A DNA stretch of 64,000 bases from Pararge aegeria. Lineage: Eukaryota > Arthropoda > Insecta > Lepidoptera > Nymphalidae. The DNA is taken from NCBI RefSeq assembly GCF_905163445.1, contig NC_053201.1:8938001-9002000 (forward strand), read 5' to 3'. Numbering within the stretch: position 1 is the stretch's first letter; each line of letters opens with the position of its first letter. The position numbers and the translations under genes are program-made. Below, in pieces: positions 11,095-21,699 of the stretch. The notes under the pieces are model-generated. The model did no database searches. It had not been told where the DNA came from and saw only the letters and a list, made by a program, of their open reading frames with translations.

Positions 11095-11151
11095 TTATAT
11101 CATCTGCATAACCTGTGCATAACATATATGCACGACACTGCTTCAGGTGTT
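11095..11151 (+). mobile_element. hAT-M MITE, 3' end only
   Basis: TATATCATCTGCATAACCTGTGCATAACATATATGCACGACACTG matches the 3' terminus of the hAT-M copy at 22062-22279. The 5' half is missing. Confidence 0.5.
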
Positions 11152-11890
11152 ATTGTTAGTCCCACTACGGTCGTAACTATAATATAGTCTAAGATTGTTT
11201 AGCCTGAAGCCTAAAGTCATGCATTGATTTGAGAGTCGTAAACATACACTGTTCTGACTTAAAAAACCATAGATTTAACCCGTAGACCAAATAAATATTT
11301 ATGCTAGTTTAATTAATATGTTTCGAAAATAAATGTCAAGCGTAGTTTCATCAACAAATGTTGCCACTGCAATTTATTCATTGCATATTCTAAATGAAAT
11401 GAAAAATTTCGTATTCTGATGAAATTTTTTAACTTTCCTGAAAGTTTTATAACTTTTATGTCAGCGCAAAGCATGTTACCTTTTTCCGGCTTAAATTATC
11501 CAAAGTATATCGTGTGCAAAGACTAGGATAAAAATAGACAGAAGACGCTGTTTATAATCCCTGCTGATTTGTGTGTACTTTATACATGTATAGACACACT
11601 GTATAACCTAAATATTTTTTATACGTTATAGATAGAGCCGGGCTTTATTGGAGAACATAGCATATATTTCGTGTAATTTCATCGGGTGCCATCTTCTTTA
11701 AATTGAAGTTTGGCGGTCAACAATCGAAAAGTCTCTCTATCAAGTGCCGCTTTATTTAGATCTCGCTAACAAAGTCCGGTCGACCCCCTCGTATATATGA
11801 AATAGTCAAACCTAATCCAATTTCTACCATCAGTTTAAAAAAATTAAAACCAATCATGATCATCATTATCATCGTCATATCAACCCAAAA
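11152..11890. other. Unassigned AT-rich sequence
   Basis: No gene or repeat end recognised. Confidence 0.5.
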
Positions 11891-11947
11891 CCATCGCCTA
11901 TAAACAAACCTATGCAAAAAATGTATAGGTTTGTTTATAGGCGATGG
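11891..11947. repeat. Perfect 23-bp inverted repeat with 11-nt loop
   Basis: Arm 11891-11913 begins CCATCGCCTATAAACAAACC. The exact reverse complement lies at 11925-11947, with the loop GCAAAAAATGT between. The first 14 bases of the arm, CCATCGCCTATAAA, also occur at 55366 at the edge of another repeat. Confidence 0.85.
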
Positions 11948-12139
11948 CCTAAAATCGAAGCGTCGTACAAAGTGCCGTCCAGTGTTAGTTTACCTGAGGC
12001 GTAAGCGTAAAGTCTTATAATTAAACTGGCAACCATGCTCTTCATCACGGAACACTGCAATTCTGCTTGGAAGCAAAAGCATGCATTACTTGTCTATCTT
12101 TCTGCAAGTCTGTGGTAGTGTGATGAAATTTGTGTGTTG

Positions 12140-12438
12140 TACCGTGAAGGCAAATCCTTTCGACCCGTCAATCAGTCAGTGTGACAGTGGCCGCCCCGGG
12201 GAAATACACTAAGTGCTTTCACAGTTCGCACATACTATCTCGTGCCCCGTCCCAGCGGGCGAGTTAGCTGGCGCTAAAACACCGACTTGTAATGTGAGTG
12301 CTCCATATCTCCCACGAATAAACAAGGTGCCTAGTAATCCGAGCAACAATTTTACTAATACCACCCACAACAGTGACACGGTTAATAATCTTATGTTAAT
12401 GACACTCTAAAGCAAGGAGATTTTTTGCACTAATATTT
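12140..12438. other. Unassigned, moderately GC-rich sequence
   Basis: Starts near GACAGTGGCCGCCCCGGGG and includes CGTGCCCCGTCCCAGCGGGCGAG. A 65-codon plus-strand frame (12213-12410) has no domain or signal peptide. This may be retroelement UTR sequence. Confidence 0.3.
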
Positions 12439-12439
12439 A

Positions 12440-12720
12440 ATCATTACTAACAACCTATTACCGGCTCACCACACGGCAAGGTTCTCTCTCAGAATGAAAA
12501 GGGCTTAAGCCATAGTGATTTATGGATTTCACACATCTTTGAGAATATATGGAGGAGTCTCAGACATGCCAATTTCCTTACGATGTTTTCTTACCCCGTT
12601 AAAGTAAGTGGTATTTAATTGCTTGAACGCACATAACTCCGAAATGAGCGCGTGCCGGGGATCAAACTTGGTCCCCTCGTAAGGGAAGTGTGAATTCCCT
12701 TACGCTAACCCCCTCGTTAG
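12440..12720 (-). mobile_element. Diverged SINE-B copy
   Basis: Antisense order of family blocks: ATTACCGGCTCACCACACGGCAAGG, GAATGAAAAGGGCTTAAGCC, CTCAGACATGCCAATTTCCTTACGATGTTTTC, AAACGCACATAACTCCG-like text and a decayed B box. Substitutions and small gaps are numerous. Confidence 0.6.
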
Positions 12721-12876
12721 CTAGCCTGTTAGCTACCACACCTAAACGAAACTATTTGTTTTTATTATTATCATCATGTTTAGCCTATAAAATATGCACT
12801 GCTAGGCACAGGTATGAGAGATTATAGGAAAGTGTTATATAGCATAGACTCATACTTTACTCCAAGACACAAATAA

Positions 12877-12905
12877 AGCGTAGTCAGTATTTTACTGACT
12901 ACGCT
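12877..12905. repeat. Short hairpin
   Basis: AGCGTAGTCAGTA and TACTGACTACGCT form arms around a very short loop. CGTAGTCAGTA occurs a third time at 12919-12929, so the motif is locally repeated. Confidence 0.6.
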
Positions 12906-12929
12906 AAACACTTAAATACGTAGTCAGTA

Positions 12930-13362
12930 ATGCACACTTTACCTTCCTTATGTTAATGATTGTTAACATTAATTTAAAACATGTAAGAAAATAAGAGTAT
13001 ACATACATACATACATCCGAAAAACAAAACCCTATGGCAGCGGGTAAAAGAAATGGCTAAATTGGTTCAAACGCAGCACATACTCATCATTGGCTGAAAT
13101 GTTTTCGCACCAAAGTGTCAGTCGCCTCGCACTCTAATAGATGCTGGCGTGTCATATTATGATTCCCTGGCTATGATTGCTTGTGTCGAGGTTGAACAGA
13201 AGCTTGTTTTTCTATGATATTTAACCATCAACTAAGCAACGAGGACTTGAATCCATAGCCGTAAAATAAATAAATAAAAAAAAAAACTAAATTAACTGAT
13301 ATGCATTTATTTTGTGACATCTTTACTGACGTTTCCTCATACAAGAATTGTTTATATCCTTA
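12930..13362. other. Unassigned sequence
   Basis: Includes a short (CATA)n run near 13000. Nothing else recognised. Confidence 0.5.
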
Positions 13363-13623
13363 GATACTAATACTACAAATGCGAAAGTTTGTTCGTTTTT
13401 TGTCCTTCCTTCATGCCCTACCTAAGCGAGGATTTCTGGAAGTCTTCCTACTCAAAGTAAATAACCAACCAAGTACTTGGTTGGTTATTCAAGACTTTTT
13501 GCCTAAAGTTAGTCGAAAGGACGTTACATACGCTACTTGCGTTTATTACGGCTATAAACAAATCCCGTGGGAACCGTTTGTTTTCTGGGACTAAAAAAAA
13601 AAAGCAGCGCGGGCAACAGCTAG
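13363..13623 (+). mobile_element. Helitron-like non-autonomous element
   Basis: Begins TACTAATACTACAAATGCGAAAG and ends GCGCGGGCAACAGCTAGT. The body includes CCTTCATGCCCTACCTAAGC and the later block GAAAGGACGTTACATACGC, both shared with the adjacent copy at 13627. A perfect 30-bp palindrome (13460-13489) lies inside it. No coding capacity. Confidence 0.7.
13460..13489. repeat. Perfect 30-bp palindrome
   Basis: The sequence centred on CCAAGTACTTGG is its own reverse complement over 30 bp. It interrupts the Helitron body, where the neighbouring copy has no such palindrome. Confidence 0.8.
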
Positions 13624-13626
13624 TTA

Positions 13627-13812
13627 TTACTGATATCATAAATGCGAAAGTGTCTTTGTTTGTTTGTTTGTTCAACCTTCATGCCCTAACTAAGCAATCA
13701 ATCATTTTGAGTTTTGGCTAAGTTGAAAGGACGGAGAATAACATAGGCTACTTTTTATCTCTGGAAAATAAATGGTTCCCACGGGATTTCTAAAAAACCG
13801 TAATAAACGTGG
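13627..13812 (+). mobile_element. Helitron-like fragment, 3' end missing
   Basis: Starts ATATCATAAATGCGAAAGTGTC and contains CCTTCATGCCCTAACTAAGCAATCAATC, TTGAAAGGACGGAGAATAACATAGGCTAC and GGTTCCCACGGGAT. The terminal CTAGT is absent. It follows the preceding copy almost immediately, in the same orientation. Confidence 0.65.
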
Positions 13813-16187
13813 ACGAGAAACTGTTTGGTTTTCGTAAAAGAGTGGAATTCAAAGCTTTGACCAACATCTTGGCCCAAAATTATGTTTGGTGGGCATCGTC
13901 TCGATCGCTCGAACATTTCCTAACTCCGAGTGGTTGTACTGAATGTAACAGATCATTTATTAAGAGTCTACCAGATCAGTATAAACAAACGGACTTCACG
14001 TTTAAAGTGGTTATAAGTAAGCCTACCAGAAAAAATGGCTGCGTTTAAGGCATTAATAGATTTGAGAAGATGATGATGAAACTTTAAGTTCATGAGACAG
14101 TTAGACAAATTTGTTAAACTGAGTACAACCCTAGTTAGTTGGAGGGGTTTAAAAGGGTTCTATCTTATAACATACCAAGTTTTACTCGATACCACTGAAG
14201 CCTGAACGTTTCGCAGCGCTGCACATTAATTTTTCAGCGTCGCCCGCCGGAAGCTGTCGGTTCGCGGCAAGATAAATTGATACATCATGGCCGGTAGATA
14301 ACATCTCGACAATGGTTAAGCTTGTAGCGATAGGAAATAATCGCCGGTTTACACGGTCCGGAAAATCTTGCATTCGCAGCACCCGGATCCGGATAAACTA
14401 AGGAATTGTAAAAGTGGTGTTTTAAGACAATCTTTATCTGTTCTTGTGTAAGGGTATTGTTAAATGGAATTCAAGGTAGCTTTAACGGTTTTCTTGAGAT
14501 ATTTGGATGCATGAAATGTTTTTGAGGAACGATCTTTTGATTTAATATCCATAGACTTAATATCCATATATCTATAGAGTAGTCAAGTTAAATGAAATTT
14601 ATGTGTAGGCAGGTTAACAGAAGGACAACTGACAGCGCCAATGACAGCAGCACGATTAAGCTGATAGTTTTGACTAACTATGTTTGTGACTAGATAATGT
14701 GAAACTGCCTAAGTCTATTATTCTATATTGTTGATGATCAAAAGTTTTAATACCAAAATTTGAATTAAATTCGCTTACTCCGCCCAAGATTCGTTGGTCG
14801 TTTTTTCTTCCTAGTACCTGTAATTCTTGAAGATCAATAAACTCAACAATATCATAAAAAATGAGTTCAGCATAGGTCGCCGAAACTGACAGTTTACCGC
14901 AAGATCACAAGGCAAGATAAAATAAGAGAGGACATATTGGCTGGTAGCACAATAGTTAAGCTAAGTGTGAGGAAAGGCGCAATGGGTCGACTAAGGAATG
15001 TACTTAACGGAAAATAAGCGCACAACTGCCCTAGAACTTTGCCATTTGGTACATTGTTAGATATATTTGTACTGCGTTATTTAGTTTAATTAGGATATAT
15101 TTTCCGGTTCTGGAAAAAGTATAAGCAATACAAAGATTAATTTTTGTTATTATTGATAGCTCAAAACGTTTCCTCCAAATTAACGAAATAAAAACGTGTC
15201 GAGTCGCTGATGAATAGAACGCTTTGTACAATTTACTATTTTGTCATACTTTTAGTGAAGAAAACAGAAACAGTCACTACAATTTGATTTATTAATGTAG
15301 ATGGTGGTCATGGTCTTGTGTCTACCAATAACAATTTATTTTATTTTAATCTGCATTTACATGTACAATTTATTATCTGCTTTACACGTTTCAGTAATTT
15401 GTGAATTGCTTATTTGAGTGAATTCATACAGCGATAATTATTGCGTTGAAATACGGCCGCTTACTATGAGATTGATAAGCAAACTCAGTATTACTCAGCG
15501 GGCAATGAAGAGAGCTATATTTAGAGTTTATCAATGTCAACGAATCAGAAATGAGAAATCGTAGCTGTAATAGAGATTCCCATATAGTTTGAAGAATTGC
15601 GAATTAAATTTAGAAATTATCATCTTCATGATTGTTATAAGACGTCTACTGCTTGAGTTAGTTATTTTATAAGTAATTTCACACTCCACAGTTTTTTCCC
15701 GCATAGGTCCAGCTTTTCTCTACGACTTGCTTAACACGTTTACTGTCCATTCCTACTTCCTACATATTCGACTCGATAACGCACGTTTACGTATACCTAC
15801 CCAGGCTTTATAATAGCTTGTATGCGATCGCAACATATTTAATAATTGACTTTTAACATATAAGACGGAGCGTGCTGTTATTGGGTTGGAGGTACCAGGA
15901 CGCCATAAAATTGGAGTAGCCAGCAAAACCTCATGGCGTTGTAGGCCTGGTTTCTTTGGGACAGGGAACGTATTAAAGTGATCTGCCCACTTAGCGGGAT
16001 CCGTGCTACTTGCCTCGCAATATAATATGGCATGATGCCTGAAGAATGTATGGTGAAAACACTAAAACGCAGCAATTGTAGACCCCCACTAGGTGTCGGA
16101 GTTGGGTGGGATTAAGAGTATTCTCAAAAAAAGATGTATGTTCATTGTAATTCATCTGCCAGTACAATTAACAAGTCAACACAAAGT
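13813..16187. other. Unassigned sequence, 2.4 kb
   Basis: No recognisable gene, tRNA-like head or transposon end. Slightly GC-richer patches occur at 14180-14400 and 15870-16085. Both hold short antisense frames without motifs. These may be decayed retroelements or ordinary host non-coding DNA. Confidence 0.45.
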
Positions 16188-16300
16188 GGTGGTGATACCC
16201 TAAGGATAAGGCTTTGGCATCACTTTCGTAGAGACCGAGTTCAACATCCGGCACGCAACTCTCACCTTTCGTAGTTATGTGCGTTTAAAGTTGTGTGTGT
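16188..16300 (+). mobile_element. SINE-B head fragment
   Basis: GTGGTGGTGATACCCTAAGGATAAGGC, CACTTTCGTAGAGACCGAGTTCAACATCCGGCACGCA and AGTTATGTGCGTTTAAAG match the head and early body of SINE-B. The copy then runs into a short GT repeat and stops. Confidence 0.6.
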
Positions 16301-16324
16301 GTGTGAAGGCAGATCAAAATACAG

Positions 16325-16525
16325 TTGTCACCTTCTCTCCTCTACATACTAGTGTCGTACGAAACTATTCAGGGAATATACCAGAGAACGGGCAGCAGTG
16401 ATCTGCTCCGTGCTACTACTACCATCTACTGCGATAACCAACCCGTCTGCCCAGCGTGCTGATTATGGACAAACCCTTGGGAGAGACCTTGGGCCCAGCA
16501 GTGGACTGTTATAGACTATTGGCGG
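16325..16525 (+). mobile_element. RTE-like tail fragment
   Basis: GTCGTACGA, GGGAATATACCAGAGAACGGGCAGCAG, GTGCTACTACTACCATCTACTGCGAT, TGGACAAACCC and CAGCAGTGGACTGTTATAG follow the order of a common lepidopteran 3' repeat. GCAGTGGACTGTTATAG resembles the terminal codons of RTE ORF2 (QQWTVIG) seen in related elements. Confidence 0.55.
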
Positions 16526-16596
16526 TATTCATAAGCGAAATTAGCATGTAGTGTTTACCTTTAAATGGTTCTGCATACTCTGTGTAATGTTTATAT

Positions 16597-16745
16597 GAAT
16601 GAATGAATGAATACACTTGTATTGAATACATTTAACAAAAGGTATACAATTTGGCGGCCTTATCGCTACATAGCGATCTCTTCCAGGCAACCAAAGGCGT
16701 TAAAAACAGCTCAAGAAGAGAGGTAGGTGGTGCATTTAACTGTAC
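16597..16745 (-). mobile_element. LINE-J 3' UTR copy
   Basis: Antisense LINE tail: GAATGAATGAATGAATACACTTGTATTG, then GGCGGCCTTATCGCTACATAGCGATCTC with the family hairpin at 16662-16677, then CAGGCAACC and GAGGTAGGTGGTGCA. 5'-truncated within the UTR. Confidence 0.75.
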
Positions 16746-16964
16746 TGTGTTGCAAATAAACATGCATAAACCCTATATATACAAATATAATATGTACATA
16801 TAACAAACTTACAATAAAATATATAGATAGTGATATTTTTTATATGATAAGTAATATTATTTTTATTTATGTAAAATCGCTGGTAGACCCAATAAATAAA
16901 TAAATACTTAAATAATAAAAGTATGTGTTTCTAACGATTACATAAATCTTACTTTAAAGTGACG

Positions 16965-17085
16965 AATAACAGCGTGAGAAACCTGGATGCTTGAGAGTTC
17001 TCCATAATGTTCTCAAAATCATGTGAAGTCCACCAATCCGCACTTGACCAGCCTAAACCATTTAATGGGTTTATGATCAAATAAT
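16965..17085 (+). mobile_element. SINE-B 3' half
   Basis: GTGAGAAACCTGGATGCTTGAGAGTTCTCC, GTGAAGTCCACCAATCCGCACTTGACCAGCC and a decayed ATG tail. It faces the next copy tail to tail. Confidence 0.65.
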
Positions 17086-17100
17086 GATGATAATGATGAA

Positions 17101-17413
17101 ATCATCATCATCATCTATCAATTACCGGCCCAGTACAGAGCACGGGTCTCCTCCCACAACGAGAAGGGGCTAAGGCCGTAGTCCACTACGCTGGCCCAGA
17201 GCGGATTGGTGGACTCCATACACCTTTGAGAACATTATATAGAACTCTCAGGCATGCAGGTTTCACGATGTTTTCCTTCACCGTTGAGGCAATTAATATT
17301 TTAATTACTTAAAACGCACATATGTTAGAAAAGTTAGAGGTGCGTGCTGGAATTCGAACTCGACTACCGGAAAGTGAAGTCGAGCTCCTAACCAATGCGC
17401 TATCACCGCTTCA
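17101..17413 (-). mobile_element. SINE-B copy, full length
   Basis: Starts with (ATC)n, the complement of the ATG tail, passes through every family block, and ends at the head complement GCGCTATCACCGCTTC. It sits 15 bp from the plus-strand partial copy, so the two form a natural imperfect palindrome. Confidence 0.85.
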
Positions 17414-17635
17414 ATTATGAAATACTTCGTATTATATGGCTTATTAAAGAATGAATAGAAAAATTCGTCCGTATCGTGTAAACTGGCTATAAAGTGTTAT
17501 TCTAACTTGGTGTGCGATAAAAATGCAGACCTTTTAAAAGTGAAGATTTAGCGTTTATTTTCTGTTTGTTGTTTGTGCTTCATTAAAGCAATTTATGTTG
17601 TGCTAACAGTATTTTTTTAAATACATAATTTAACT

Positions 17636-17690
17636 ACTGCCTCGTTGGTGTAGTGGTCAGCATGTTCTACTATTAATCTTCAAACTTATT
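17636..17690 (+). mobile_element. SINE-E tRNA-like head
   Basis: TGCCTCGTTGGTGTAGTGGTCAGCATGTTC matches the head of another lepidopteran SINE, also at 26703. The remainder is missing. Confidence 0.45.
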
Positions 17691-17767
17691 GTGTTCACAT
17701 TAACAAGTGTATGTGTGTGCGTGTGGACGTATTGCGAAAATTGTTTTAATATTATATATTTTCTGTT

Positions 17768-17814
17768 GCCATATTAATACATGACCTCATTACTTGGTCA
17801 TGGATTAATATGGC
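17768..17814. repeat. Inverted repeat with 19-bp arms
   Basis: GCCATATTAATACATGACC and GGTCATGGATTAATATGGC pair with one mismatch around a 9-nt loop. Confidence 0.75.
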
Positions 17815-17854
17815 ATTGACTTTAAAAAATAGCCCTTGACTAATCATATCTAAT

Positions 17855-17935
17855 GTTATGTGATGGTGCAGTCTAAGGTGCTAACTTATTGGGGTAAATC
17901 GCTTAGTGGCACGACTTTTTTTGTAGGGCTTAACT
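17855..17935 (-). mobile_element. SINE-C fragment
   Basis: TTATGTGATGGTGCAGTCTAAGGTG, a gap, then AAATCGCTTAGTGGCACGAC follow the antisense SINE-C order. Internally deleted. Confidence 0.45.
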
Positions 17936-18087
17936 TGCTTATCGATCGATGAGAGTATGTGAGTGAAACGTAAATTGCAAAATTGTCAGTTTAGTAAAAG
18001 TCTTTTTTCGTCGTTTACGCGTAAGTTTTGCACTGCCCATCAATTACGTGGCAAAGATTACGCTGGAGCTATTATCCTAATATTATA

Positions 18088-18363
18088 ATAATCCTAATAT
18101 TATAAATGTGAATGTAAGTTTGTTTGGTTACGCTTTCGCGCGAAAACTACTAAACCGATCATCATGAAACATTGTATACGTATTCTTGGAGGTATCGAAA
18201 GTAACAGAGGATACTTTTTATTGAAAAATATATAAGTACATATTTTTTATGAAAGTTAAAAAAATGTTTGTCAAAAATCTCATGTATGACTATAGGTGTA
18301 GACTATGTAGCAGTACGCTGCGTCCGAAAATTTACGCGGGTGAAGCCGCAGGGCATATCTAGT
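18088..18363 (+). mobile_element. Helitron-like non-autonomous element
   Basis: Starts CCTAATATTATAAATGTGAATG and ends GCAGGGCATATCTAGT. It holds AAAATCTCATGTATGACTATAGGTGTAGACTATG without interruption, which makes it the reference empty site for the insertion in the related copy at 313-745. Confidence 0.75.
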
Positions 18364-18425
18364 AATATATAAAAGTTCCCTTACTCTCATATTCTTTTTT
18401 TTTATTAGCATCTACGCCTCTTAAG

Positions 18426-18480
18426 TTATTTTTTTTTTTGCCTGAAGATAATTAATTATCTTCAGCCAAAAAAAAAATAA
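18426..18480. repeat. 55-bp near-perfect palindrome
   Basis: Centred on AATTAATT, with arms containing CTGAAGATAATT and long T and A runs that pair. Full complementarity apart from one or two positions in the homopolymer arms. Confidence 0.8.
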
Positions 18481-18585
18481 GAGACATTTATGCCCTTTTT
18501 CACTAAAACAAGAAAACCCTTAAATCGGATGCCTAATGATTCGGGTGATGCGTGGACAAAAAAAAACTCTTATTTTTTATTTATA

Positions 18586-18715
18586 TACTCTTTATTTGCA
18601 CACAAATAAAAATACAGAAGAAGAATAAAAGAAAACACAGACAGAAGAAGTATACAAAAGGCGGCATTATCGCTTTGTAGCGATCTCTTCCAGGCAACCT
18701 TATGATAAGGAAAAC
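18586..18715 (-). mobile_element. LINE-J 3' UTR copy
   Basis: Antisense tail with CTCTTTATTTGCACAC, GAAGAAGAATAAAAG and AAAAGGCGGCATTATCGCTTTGTAGCGATCTC. The hairpin (18669-18684) keeps its stem while its loop differs from other copies. Confidence 0.7.
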
Positions 18716-19147
18716 AAAAGGATAACATACTGCAGGTTGTGCATATTAAAAAAAAAATACATACTAATACTTAAACTAGATTACACAAATAAAATAATAC
18801 ATAATATTTAAATATTAAAAATAATAATAATAATAAACTAATAAATACTATAACGTTATTTTGTACTCTTAGATTATGAACGCCATTTAAATTTACGACA
18901 CCGAATCGGTGCGTAATGTTAAGGGAACTTGTAAACTAAAACTTGACAGATAAAAAAATATATAAATTTGTTTTATTTTTTTAAATTCATACGAAAGATG
19001 ATAAATATTATAATCTCAAAATACCACACCCTGTGGCAAGAATCATAGACAAGTTAGGCTACATGATTTGCTTAGTAAAAATCGATTGGTAAAAGGTAAA
19101 TTCTAGGAATCCTAGCAATTTTCTTTTATTAGGCGTTACTTGCCTTG

Positions 19148-19555
19148 AAGCGGTGATAGCACATTGGGTAGGAGCTTGACTTCGCTTTCGGCGGGCCGAG
19201 TTTGAATCCCAGCGCACACCTATAATTTTAAAGTTATGTGCGTTTTAAGTAATTAAAATATAACATGCTACAACGGTGGAAGAAACCTTCGTAACGAAAC
19301 CTGCCTGAGACATAATGCCTGATTTTCGTCTTTCTTTTTAGTTTTCCTAATCCTAAGGTAGCCTGGCAGAAATCGCTACTTAGCGATAAGGACGCCTTTT
19401 GTATTCTACTACATTCTTGAAGTGTTTATTCTTTTTTTTCTGAATAATGTGATGCACAAATAAAGAATATAAATACATAAATAAATAATGTTCTAAAACG
19501 TGTGTTGAGTCCACCAATCAGCACTGGGCCAGTGTGGTGGACCCCACACACGTTT
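19148..19555 (+). mobile_element. SINE-B copy split by a LINE-J insertion
   Basis: Head GAAGCGGTGATAGCACATTGGGTAGGAGC, B-box-like GAGTTTGAATCCC and body up to CATAATG, then resumption at ATAATGTTCTAAAACGTG through CACTGGGCCAGTGTGGTGG. The interruption is the LINE-J copy at 19318-19484. Confidence 0.8.
19318..19484 (+). mobile_element. LINE-J 3' UTR insertion with ATAATG duplication
   Basis: GTAGCCTGGCAGAAATCGCTACTTAGCGATAAGGACGCC holds the hairpin (19372-19387), and the copy ends with AAATAAAGAATATAAATACATAAATA. ATAATG occurs at 19312-19317 and 19485-19490 and is single in intact SINE-B copies, so it is the target duplication. Confidence 0.8.
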
Positions 19556-19576
19556 ACGTTCACAGAAGTAAGAGTA

Positions 19577-19727
19577 CGAGTTTTAAAAAACCTAAGGACA
19601 GGCATTTTTAGTGTTACAAAAAGGCTACCCTTTTAAGTATTTATAACTCGTACTGGAGACTTTCTTCAGTTCATATCATCTGCATACCCTGTGCATACCC
19701 TCTATGCACGCCACTGCCTTTTTGTAA
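19577..19727 (+). mobile_element. hAT-M MITE, 5'-truncated
   Basis: The interior GTACGAGTTTTAAAAAACCTAAGGACAGG and the end CATCTGCATACCCTGTGCATACCCTCTATGCACGCCACTG match the reverse complement of the full copy at 22062-22279. The first terminus is lost. Confidence 0.65.
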
Positions 19728-20644
19728 CATAGAATCCCCATTACATCTAGTATAAAACTAGGTACAGATATCGTGAAAATAAATATCCGCTTGTGATTTA
19801 TGTATTCCATCACAAAGGCCTTGGACGTAACATATCCTTCAGGCTGTAAACAGGAATCTGTATGTTGAAAAGGCGGGCCCGGTGTGATAAAGTGGCACAG
19901 TTGGGTCGAGTCTGAAAAATGTTACGGGATTTATAACCGCCTGTATCGCTTGATGGATGTTACAAGGATTTTACAGATAAATAAAGTTAGAAATGCCCTC
20001 TAATTGTATCTACTTATGATCGTTATTCGGTTCACGAGGCCCTAAGAATTCCCAAACTCCCAGACTCCCAGGTCGGACCAAAAATATTTTTGTTCATTGC
20101 TGAGGAATTCTAACCTTGAGTTAGAAAGTTAGCGGATTCCATCTCCGTACCTCGGAGAGCATGTTATAGCTTAAACATGTAAGATAAATGCAGTTGCGGT
20201 ATTTTTTTTAGAACTATTCAAGAGTGTATATCCTATTTTTTTTAGGATTGTTCAAGAGTACAATCCTAACATACATTATTTTGTACAAACTTAAACGATT
20301 CATGCACGCATGCGCACGCAAAGATAGCTCTTAGAGCAAAAACGTCGGGTTTTATAAGTTTGACGCGGCTGTATGTATGTGTCTGTCTATAGCATTGTAT
20401 TTGCCGAACTGATGTAACAATTTTGATTCTGTTTTTTTTTGTTTGAAAAGCGAAATAATTTCCTTTCGATTTTTTACATGAAAGTTATTGTTATATTATG
20501 ACCAATTTACACAATATTTTTATGAATGTGATAACCTTATGTATAAATAACCTATATAATTGTACAGTTGTATCCAAATCTGTTAATTTTTTTTTGCGCG
20601 CGAGAGTTTAAAACATCCATCAATTTTTACAAACCTTCGCATTT
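19728..20644. other. Unassigned sequence with a SINE-E scrap
   Basis: GTACCTCGGAGAGCATGTTATAG at 20147-20169 resembles the SINE-E body. A roughly 25-bp block with TTCAAGAGT is repeated near 20218 and 20254. Nothing else is recognised. Confidence 0.4.
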
Positions 20645-20765
20645 ATATCAAAGAGCCTGTAAGAGATTATTTGCAGCAATAAGGCCGCCTTTGCATGCCT
20701 ACTATGTGTTTTCCTGTACATTTCTTACTGTCTCTTCTTCTTAAAGTGTTTCTTCTACATATATA
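20645..20765 (+). mobile_element. LINE-J 3' UTR fragment
   Basis: GAGCCTGTAAGAGATTATTTGCAGCAATAAGGCCGCCTTTGCATGCCTAC parallels the copy at 773-925. The hairpin stem is partly broken. Confidence 0.55.
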
Positions 20766-21280
20766 AAATTCAAAGTCCTGACTGACAGAGATTTAACGCA
20801 TATCCTAAATAGCTGGGGTTAGATTCTTGGAATTTTGACAGTAGATTTCTGTTATGACGCAACCGCACAATAATAAAGGATTTTTGAAATCAATCAATCA
20901 AGTTTAATATAACATAAGTAGACGTAGGATACGTAATACTAATCGTAAAAGCTTTTGGTTTTGATATATAAATAAAGTTGATAATTCTTGAAGTACTTTC
21001 GTACTGGTGAGTAAATAGAGGTCGCTAATATAGGTCTAACATATCCGAACTGAAAATAGATATCTGCATGCCCCAAAGATGGGTCTCAGTGATAAAGCGT
21101 GGTGATTGAGGGTGAAAAATAACGCAGCTTACAAGGGTCAACGTCGTCCCGTGAATCACCTCTACCTGTAGACTAATGATTGTGGTATTTTAAAACTAAG
21201 CTTTTCAACTAAGGTTGCTCTTCTAAGCTTTGCGCAGAGTTATTTAAATCTTAAATGGATTTTGTATAGTTTATAATATA
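20766..21280. other. Unassigned sequence
   Basis: No coding or repeat signal that I can name. Confidence 0.45.
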
Positions 21281-21690
21281 CTAGCGTACCCAGCCCGCTT
21301 CGCCGAGCTAGATTTTGCTTTATTTTATTTAAACAATAAACTTACATTATTAATTTTTTTAATTTAAGTCTCATAATATATTAAATCATTTATTTCTCTC
21401 CGTATTCATTCTCTTCTATTCTCTTCTCGAGCGGGTGAAGATCATTATCTACACCCATGTACACCCAACAATAGAATATTAACATAGTAAATTAAAGCTG
21501 TATTTGACAGTTTGACAGTTCAAAAATAGGAGTGCTCCGATCGTCACCAAACTATACAGGATTACTCGCCAGGTCAATCCGGCGATTCCTTGAAAGTTTC
21601 ATTGAAATCGGTCCAGCCATTTCGGAGCCTATACGGAACATACCCATAGACTTTCTCTTTTATATATATATATATATATATATACATAGA
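21281..21690 (-). mobile_element. Helitron-like element, antisense
   Basis: Starts with ACTAGCGTACCCAGCCCGCTTCGCC, the complement of a CTAGT terminus. It includes CTCCGATCGTCACCAAAC, GACC-like CCAGGTCAATCCGG and GGTCCAGCCATTTCGGAGCC, and ends in a TA microsatellite (21661-21684). The plus-strand relative is at 42693-42883. Confidence 0.6.
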
Positions 21691-21699
21691 TAGATATTG

